Origin: Stentor coeruleus
Lineage: Eukaryota; Ciliophora; Heterotrichea; Heterotrichida; Stentoridae
Direction: 5' to 3'
NCBI GenBank assembly: GCA_001970955.1
Contig: MPUH01001090.1
Coordinates: forward strand, 1 to 24,406
DNA length: 24,406 bases
Under the pieces are notes generated by a model. It was not told where the DNA came from. It ran no database searches and saw only the letters and a program-made list of their open reading frames with translations. Positions 20,201-24,406 of this stretch are shown piece by piece. Every line of letters starts with the position of its first letter. The first letter of the stretch is position 1. The translations under genes and the position numbers were made by a program.

Positions 20201-20761
20201 TTCCTTTATCATTTTTTTCCAAATTTGTGTTTGACAATTCATTCTAAATATTTTTTACATATAAAGTTCATTTGTACCTGATGAATTCATTGAATTACCT
20301 CCAAATATAGCAAACCAATATTGTCCTTTCCATGAAAATGTAGTAAATCCAGACATAGAAAGTTCTATAGGTCGATCTCCTTGAGGGTCTAATTCTTTCC
20401 AAATGTTTGTTGTTATATTATAAGTCCAAAGTTCAGCTGTTGGGCCTAAATGTGTAGATCCACCATAAGAATATATTAAGTCTTTATAAATACTCATACT
20501 TGCTCCATAACGGGTTTCTGGAAGTAAAGATGTTCTCATATCTAAATGTTTCCATGTGTTTGAGTTTAGATTAAATTCCCACATTATATTGGAGTATGTA
20601 TCAGCTGAAAATTTACACCCACCGAAGAAAAATACTGAGTTATGGTCAGGAGAATATACTGCAGATAAAGATCTTCTGACTGTGGGAGGACTCATTGATG
20701 AAGGGATAGGGGCAATTTTAAGGCTTGAGGCTAAATGCAAATGGAGTAAAATGAAGATCAT
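17282..20761 (-). CDS. Kelch-repeat, cysteine-rich, three-pass membrane protein, paralogue 3 (five exons, inverted)
   Basis: Minus-strand exons 20761-20259, 20243-19650, 19634-17771, 17755-17655 and 17639-17282 give 1,139 aa. Same order as paralogues 1 and 2 but more diverged: hydrophobic leader MIFILLHLHLASSL; kelch blades (VFFFGGCKFSADTYSN, IYSYGGSTHLGPTAELW, NIIIFGGEDL); cysteine-rich segment from about residue 658 (GTYGPDCLPCPFGTY to CPVGS); first membrane segment VALFICFWFWPW followed by a basic RRKLRRFDYFSEKH loop; KTTFGGFVT before the second segment; third segment in the last exon (GIGSIFGFLELFGIG). The tail lacks the DTTQ..DLD ending of the other two. Four 15-nt introns each contain an in-frame stop. 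It converges on paralogue 2; a related dead copy lies upstream of its start. Function unknown. Confidence 0.9.
17640..17654 (-). other. 15-nt intron 4 of kelch gene 3, phase 2
   Basis: Minus strand GTAATTTAAAAATAG. Joins SSYEGKE to INLETCLQV, entering the exon with membrane segment 3. Position shared with the paralogues. Confidence 0.93.
17756..17770 (-). other. 15-nt intron 3 of kelch gene 3, phase 0
   Basis: Minus strand GTAATTTTAAATTAG, ending in an in-frame TAG. It lies after VTRS and before LFLSEPNEW, the same codon boundary as the hidden intron of paralogue 1. Confidence 0.93.
19635..19649 (-). other. 15-nt intron 2 of kelch gene 3, phase 2
   Basis: Minus strand GTAAGATTTATAAAG. Joins FGGYDYDLV to FGDLVIWD within a kelch blade. 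The only intron here ending AAAG rather than TAG or CAG. Confidence 0.92.
20244..20258 (-). other. 15-nt intron 1 of kelch gene 3, phase 2
   Basis: Minus strand GTAAAAAATATTTAG. Joins TNELYI to MNCQTQIW, matching the exon 1/2 junction of the paralogues. Confidence 0.93.
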
Positions 20762-21717
20762 ATATAATTTATTAGTTGTGTATGTTGATTAAAGCTAGTT
20801 TACTTTAAGATTTATAAAAAAGTTAACTAGTTTTTTATTTTGGAAAACTTTAGAGTTAAATGCTTTGAAGTATAAGTTTTTTATGAAAATAATTTTAATT
20901 TTGATTTGGTATTTATAGTAAAATTAGTGAAAAATGTGTGTGTTTTTTTTAAGGATATTTTAAAAGTTTAGTTAAAGTATTGATGAATATAAAAATAGTT
21001 GATTTTATTTTTAGATTTTTTTATTTCTCGGGATGATATTGTAGTTAATTGTTTATAGTGTAGTTTGGTTTCGTTAATTATTTTTAGATTCATCTAATAA
21101 TTATTCTAAATACAAAAAATTATCATATATAATTAGAATGATTTTAATTTAGTCCTATTTTGATTAGGAAATTTATAAAAACGAACTTGTGCCCAAAGAA
21201 AATGATAAGAACTTAAAGTATTCTGATTAAGCATGCTTTAAAATATTTTAATCATTTAAATAAAATCACACGTAATGTTTGAGTATGTACCCTGAAAACT
21301 TACACCAAAAAATTAGGCAGAGTTACCAATGGGGGAATACACTGCTGATATTGACTTTCAAACTATTGGAGTATATAATGAAATAGAAATCAGTTTGATT
21401 TCAAGACTTAGTGCACAATGAAGTATCAGATAAAAAATTTGATTCTACAATAAAATAATATCTCATTCTATAAAGCATAAAGTAAAATCATTTATAAATA
21501 TCACATAGAATACATAATAACCCATACCTAAAAGCTGTTAAACAAATCTTAACAAAACTAAAAAATTTATTCTAAATCACTTTATAACTAAATTCTACTA
21601 ATAAAACTCAAATAAACCAGGCCATACTACTACTTTTATTAAACCTAAAATCATAACACCTAAGACCCAAAAAATCATCAAATCTAAAATCCTCATTTCT
21701 ACGACAAAATAATAATA
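20762..21717. other. Divergent intergenic region containing a kelch-family relic
   Basis: Lies between the start of kelch gene 3 (minus) and the AP-1 mu start (plus), so it should hold both promoters. The only structure I can support is the relic at about 21172-21441; the rest is AT-rich and featureless. Confidence 0.6.
21172..21441 (-). pseudogene. Decayed 5' fragment of a fourth kelch-family gene
   Basis: The minus-strand translation aligns with the first ~93 residues of kelch gene 3. The relic reads KSISAVYSPIGNSA-stop-FFG and GTYSN where gene 3 has RSLSAVYSPDHNSVFFFGG and DTYSN, and LHCALSLEI where gene 3 has LHLASSLKI. The start ATG is replaced by CAA, and there are four in-frame stops (relic codons 28, 43, 62 and 68). 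Indels appear to be whole codons. Similarity is strong at 21262-21441 and weak but in register to about 21172, with nothing beyond. No matching downstream exons were found, so it is a 5' fragment of a lost gene or a partial duplication. Confidence 0.82.
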
Positions 21718-23010
21718 ATGGGATACGGACCATCAGGTGTTTATATCCTTGACATGAAAGGTAAAACAATAATTTACAGAGCCTATCGACGTGATGCACC
21801 TGCAGCTACAACAGTTTCAGACCGTTTCACAAGACTTGTCCTAGAAGCTGAGGAAGAAACTATCAAGCCTGTTTTTCAACATAATGATATCAATTATATG
21901 TGGATAAAATACAATAATCTCTTTATTGTTGGGACAAGTGTTTTAAATGCTAATGCTATGATGGTCTTCACATTCCTTTACAAGCTTGCCGAAGTTCTTT
22001 CTCTCTATTTCCGTGAACTCGAAGAAGAGAGTATCAAAGACAATTTTGTCGTGACTTATGAGTTATTAGATGAAATGATAGATAATGGATATCCGCAAAC
22101 AACAGAATATAAGGTTTTAAAAGAATATATAAAAAGTGAATCTCATCAATTAGCAGAAAATACTCAATTAGCAGTTCCAATATCAGTGTCAAATGCAGTA
22201 TCATGGCGAGATGATGGGTTAAAATATAAGAAAAACGAAGTTTTTCTTGATGTTATAGAAAAACTAAATTTACTCGTAGCATCAAATGGTAATGTCCTAA
22301 AATCAGAAATCCTTGGAAACTTAAAAATGCGTTGTATGCTAAGTGGAATGCCTGAACTTAAACTTGGGCTTAACGATAAACTTCTTTTTGAAGCTACAGG
22401 TCGACAAACACGTGGTAAAGCTGTTGAATTAGAAGACATTCGTTTTCATCAATGTGTCCGACTTGCCCGTTTTGAAAATGATAGGACAATAAGTTTTATA
22501 CCCCCAGATGGAGAATTTGAACTTATGTCATATAGACTTAATACTCATGTTAAACCTTTAATATGGGTTGAGTCTAGAATTGAACATTTTAGTACATCTA
22601 GACTTGAACTTATAGTAAAAGCTAAATCACAGTTTAAATCTAGATCTATTGCTAATAATGTTCAAATTATTGTCCCTGTACCAAGTGATGCTTCTAGTCC
22701 AGTTTTTAAAACCACAATTGGTGTTGTTAAATATGAACCTTCACAAGATGCGGTTGTTTGGACACTTAAACAGTTTCAAGGACAGAAAGAATATATTTTA
22801 AGGATTTCACTTAGTCTTCCTGTTGTTATGTCTTCAGATAGGAATCATTTTCAGAAAATCCCGATAAGACTTGTGTTTGAAATACCTTATTTTACGGTTT
22901 CGGGAATACAGGTTAGATATTTGAAGATTATTGAGAAGTCTGGATATCAAGCTTTACCTTGGGTTAGATATATTACTCAGAATGGTGATTATCAAATTAG
23001 GATTCTTTAG
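21718..23010 (+). CDS. AP1M: AP-1 clathrin adaptor complex, medium (mu) subunit
   Basis: A 430-aa uninterrupted frame with AP-1 mu character along its whole length. The mu subunit binds YxxPhi sorting signals in membrane cargo at the trans-Golgi and endosomes as part of the AP-1 heterotetramer. Seen: N-terminal longin-like domain (VYILDMKGKTIIYRAYRRD, MWIKYNNLFIVGTS, ELEEESIKDNFVVTYELLDE); then the mu homology domain from about residue 160 with NAVSWRDDGLKYKKNEVFLD, FHQCVRLARFENDRTISFIP and PPDGEFELMSYRLNTHVKP; and the C-terminal end SGIQVRYLKIIEKSGYQALP with WVRYITQNGDYQ. F176, D178 and W415 sit where the YxxPhi pocket residues lie in the family. Length is normal (animal AP1M about 423). The ITQNGDYQIRIL ending favours AP-1 over AP-2 or AP-4. 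No introns fit the local rule. Confidence 0.96.
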   Translation: MGYGPSGVYILDMKGKTIIYRAYRRDAPAATTVSDRFTRLVLEAEEETIKPVFQHNDINYMWIKYNNLFIVGTSVLNANAMMVFTFLYKLAEVLSLYFRELEEESIKDNFVVTYELLDEMIDNGYPQTTEYKVLKEYIKSESHQLAENTQLAVPISVSNAVSWRDDGLKYKKNEVFLDVIEKLNLLVASNGNVLKSEILGNLKMRCMLSGMPELKLGLNDKLLFEATGRQTRGKAVELEDIRFHQCVRLARFENDRTISFIPPDGEFELMSYRLNTHVKPLIWVESRIEHFSTSRLELIVKAKSQFKSRSIANNVQIIVPVPSDASSPVFKTTIGVVKYEPSQDAVVWTLKQFQGQKEYILRISLSLPVVMSSDRNHFQKIPIRLVFEIPYFTVSGIQVRYLKIIEKSGYQALPWVRYITQNGDYQIRIL

Positions 23011-23127
23011 TAGTAGATTAATTATGATTTTTCACTTAAGGGTGTTTGTGTAGAGAATATAAGATTTTTTNTAGTAGTAGATTAATTATGATTTTTCACT
23101 TAAGGGTGTTTGTGTAGAGAATATAAG
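23008..23127. repeat. N-split 56-bp duplication at AP-1 mu stop (probable assembly overlap)
   Basis: Bases 23008-23063, beginning with the AP-1 mu stop TAG, recur exactly at 23072-23127. A short T-run and an N (23071) lie between. The coding sequence is not affected. Confidence 0.92.
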
Positions 23128-23515
23128 TTTTTTTGTGTGAAAAAAAAAATTTGGATGAAGTTTTATTTATTGGATTTTTTTTATTATGTAGAAGCGATTT
23201 AGATAAAGATATTATTTAAATCTTTGCTTTTATTGATATTTATATTATCTATATAAATAGAGAAGCGTATCATATATATCTATGCCTTTTTAACTAAGAA
23301 TTTTATTGTAATTTTTAAGCTTATGAATATAATAAACATATGCGAAATTTGTTTGATATTCATTCTTTCATCATGCAATATTATGCTTTAAATATCTTAA
23401 CTAGGATTTTTTCTAATATGAAATTAAATCCCATTATTATATAACATTAAGAATTTTATCAAAAATCCTATCTATAGTAAAAACAAATGATACACAAAAT
23501 TTCACTCTTACTATA
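23128..23515. other. Convergent 3' intergenic region
   Basis: AT-rich sequence between the AP-1 mu gene (plus) and the unknown gene at 23516 (minus). It should hold both 3' UTRs. No gene was seen. Confidence 0.6.
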
Positions 23516-24256
23516 TTACTTCGAAAACCTAAAGAGTCCTTTCCCTTGCAATCTATCAATAAGACCTTTTTCCTGATTCTTGGAGAGTTTTTTTGCATTA
23601 TTCCCAGTTATATCATCCATAAGGTCTAACAAATTACCAAGATCCTGGCCGATTATTTTTGATTTTTTATAGTTTTGAGAAGTTTCTTTAGCTGCTCCAG
23701 TAGTAGAATCAGTCCTTTTTGGAGTTTTCTTAGGACTTAAGCCCATATAAAAATCCCCTCGTTTCTCTCTTGTGCTTTTTAAAACATGAGGTTGTTGTTT
23801 TGCTAGTTTTCCAACAATCCTGTTTTTCTCAAACCTTTCAGAAGAATTTTTTCCTTCACTTAACCTTGGTTCTGATGATTTATTAATTTTTTCAGTTGTG
23901 TCTGAGCTATTTCTTCGAGTTATTTCTTTGATGATTTCGGGTGGTTTTTCTTGGAAAATGAGTGTGGGTCGTTCTAATCTTTGGTCCATTGTGGTGTTTA
24001 AGGATTTTTCTCGCTTTTTTAGCATAGATTCGTGAATGATATCAACACTATGCGCCTTGGCAAATAATAAAGTTTCATCAGACAAAGATAAAGTCCTTGG
24101 GTTGGAAGATTTCATCTCATACCTGGCTTCTCGCAAAGATTTCAGCTTTATTGGTTTAAATTGATCAACTGATCCACCTACTGATCTTTTCATTTGTCTG
24201 ACTTCGTTTATCTTAGTTAGTTTATACATGCACAGTTTTTTATCGGACTGTGTCAT
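23516..24256 (-). CDS. Unrecognised basic, probably disordered protein (246 aa)
   Basis: Open frame from ATG 24256; the frame is open four codons further up, but only from a TTG, so the ATG (MTQSDKKLCMYKL) is the better start. The protein is rich in Lys, Arg, Ser and Thr, with no long hydrophobic segment and little predicted order. Noticeable parts are a basic SPKKTPKR segment, a short hydrophobic/acidic helix LGNLLDLMDDI near the C terminus, and the basic end LQGKGLFRFSK. No known domain was recognised. SP and TP sites such as LSPKKTPK could be phosphorylated, but this is inference. It converges with AP-1 mu; its promoter would lie at 24257-24406. Confidence 0.7.
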   Translation of the reverse strand: MTQSDKKLCMYKLTKINEVRQMKRSVGGSVDQFKPIKLKSLREARYEMKSSNPRTLSLSDETLLFAKAHSVDIIHESMLKKREKSLNTTMDQRLERPTLIFQEKPPEIIKEITRRNSSDTTEKINKSSEPRLSEGKNSSERFEKNRIVGKLAKQQPHVLKSTREKRGDFYMGLSPKKTPKRTDSTTGAAKETSQNYKKSKIIGQDLGNLLDLMDDITGNNAKKLSKNQEKGLIDRLQGKGLFRFSK

Positions 24257-24406
24257 TTTTATTATCAATCTTAGTTTCTTAGAATATCATTTTTAAAAAC
24301 TAAGCATCCTAAGTATATAATTTTTTATTATGATTACAAATTATTTGATTTAAGTTGTAGTATGCTTTAAAAATTTCTGCATTAAAGTTTTTAATTAATT
24401 AATATT
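24257..24406. other. Upstream region of the unknown minus-strand gene
   Basis: 150 bp of AT-rich sequence to the window edge. It presumably includes the 5' UTR and promoter of the gene ending at 23516. No element recognised. Confidence 0.4.

Noticed and set aside
24257-24268. Extending the unknown gene four codons upstream
   Set aside because: The first codon would be TTG; the ATG at 24256 is the first normal start.
1-24406. CRISPR arrays, tRNA or rRNA genes, bacterial operons
   Set aside because: No regularly spaced repeats, no cloverleaf or rRNA-like GC-rich blocks, and the gene structure is eukaryotic.

Overview
The window looks like macronuclear DNA of a heterotrich ciliate very close to Stentor coeruleus. 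Three things point there. The DNA is AT-rich and compact. Genes end at TAA, TAG and TGA with no in-frame reassignment (standard code, unusual for a ciliate). Most importantly, genes are interrupted by introns of only 15 nt, once 16 nt. I place 13 such introns; every one starts GTAA, ends AG and has an A six bases from its 3' end. Many apparent ORF ends are therefore splice sites, and several genes have to be reassembled from pieces.

Layout, left to right: (1) 1-584, minus, the first part of an STK32/YANK-like protein kinase, running off the left edge and broken just before its DFG motif by a 53-bp insertion flanked by TTAA. (2) 1129-1890, minus, a coiled-coil protein, divergent from (3) 1944-4151, plus, a tubulin tyrosine ligase-like (TTLL) enzyme. 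(4) 4385-5767, minus, a Spinster-like major facilitator with a short last exon. (5) 5820-6223, minus, a small RING-finger protein hidden by an uncollapsed assembly overlap and one intron. (6) 6224-8025, a gene-poor stretch with weak, possibly decayed coding-like sequence.

Region 8026-21441 is dominated by one paralogous family. Two tandem plus-strand genes (8026-11604, 12347-15890) and one inverted gene (17282-20761) each encode a protein of about 1,140-1,170 aa. Each has a signal peptide, roughly twelve kelch-type blades, a cysteine-rich GCC2/GCC3-like (ephrin-receptor-like) segment, and three predicted membrane segments with a conserved short loop between the first two. A fourth, dead copy of the family's 5' end lies at about 21172-21441. 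The architecture suggests surface or lumenal binding proteins; the function is unknown.

The right end holds a clear AP-1 adaptor medium (mu) subunit (21718-23010, plus) and an unrecognised basic, probably disordered protein (23516-24256, minus). Four places carry an N between two nearly identical 30-56 bp copies; these look like unmerged contig ends rather than biology, and one hides the RING gene. Two further ~50-bp tandem duplications without N may have the same cause.
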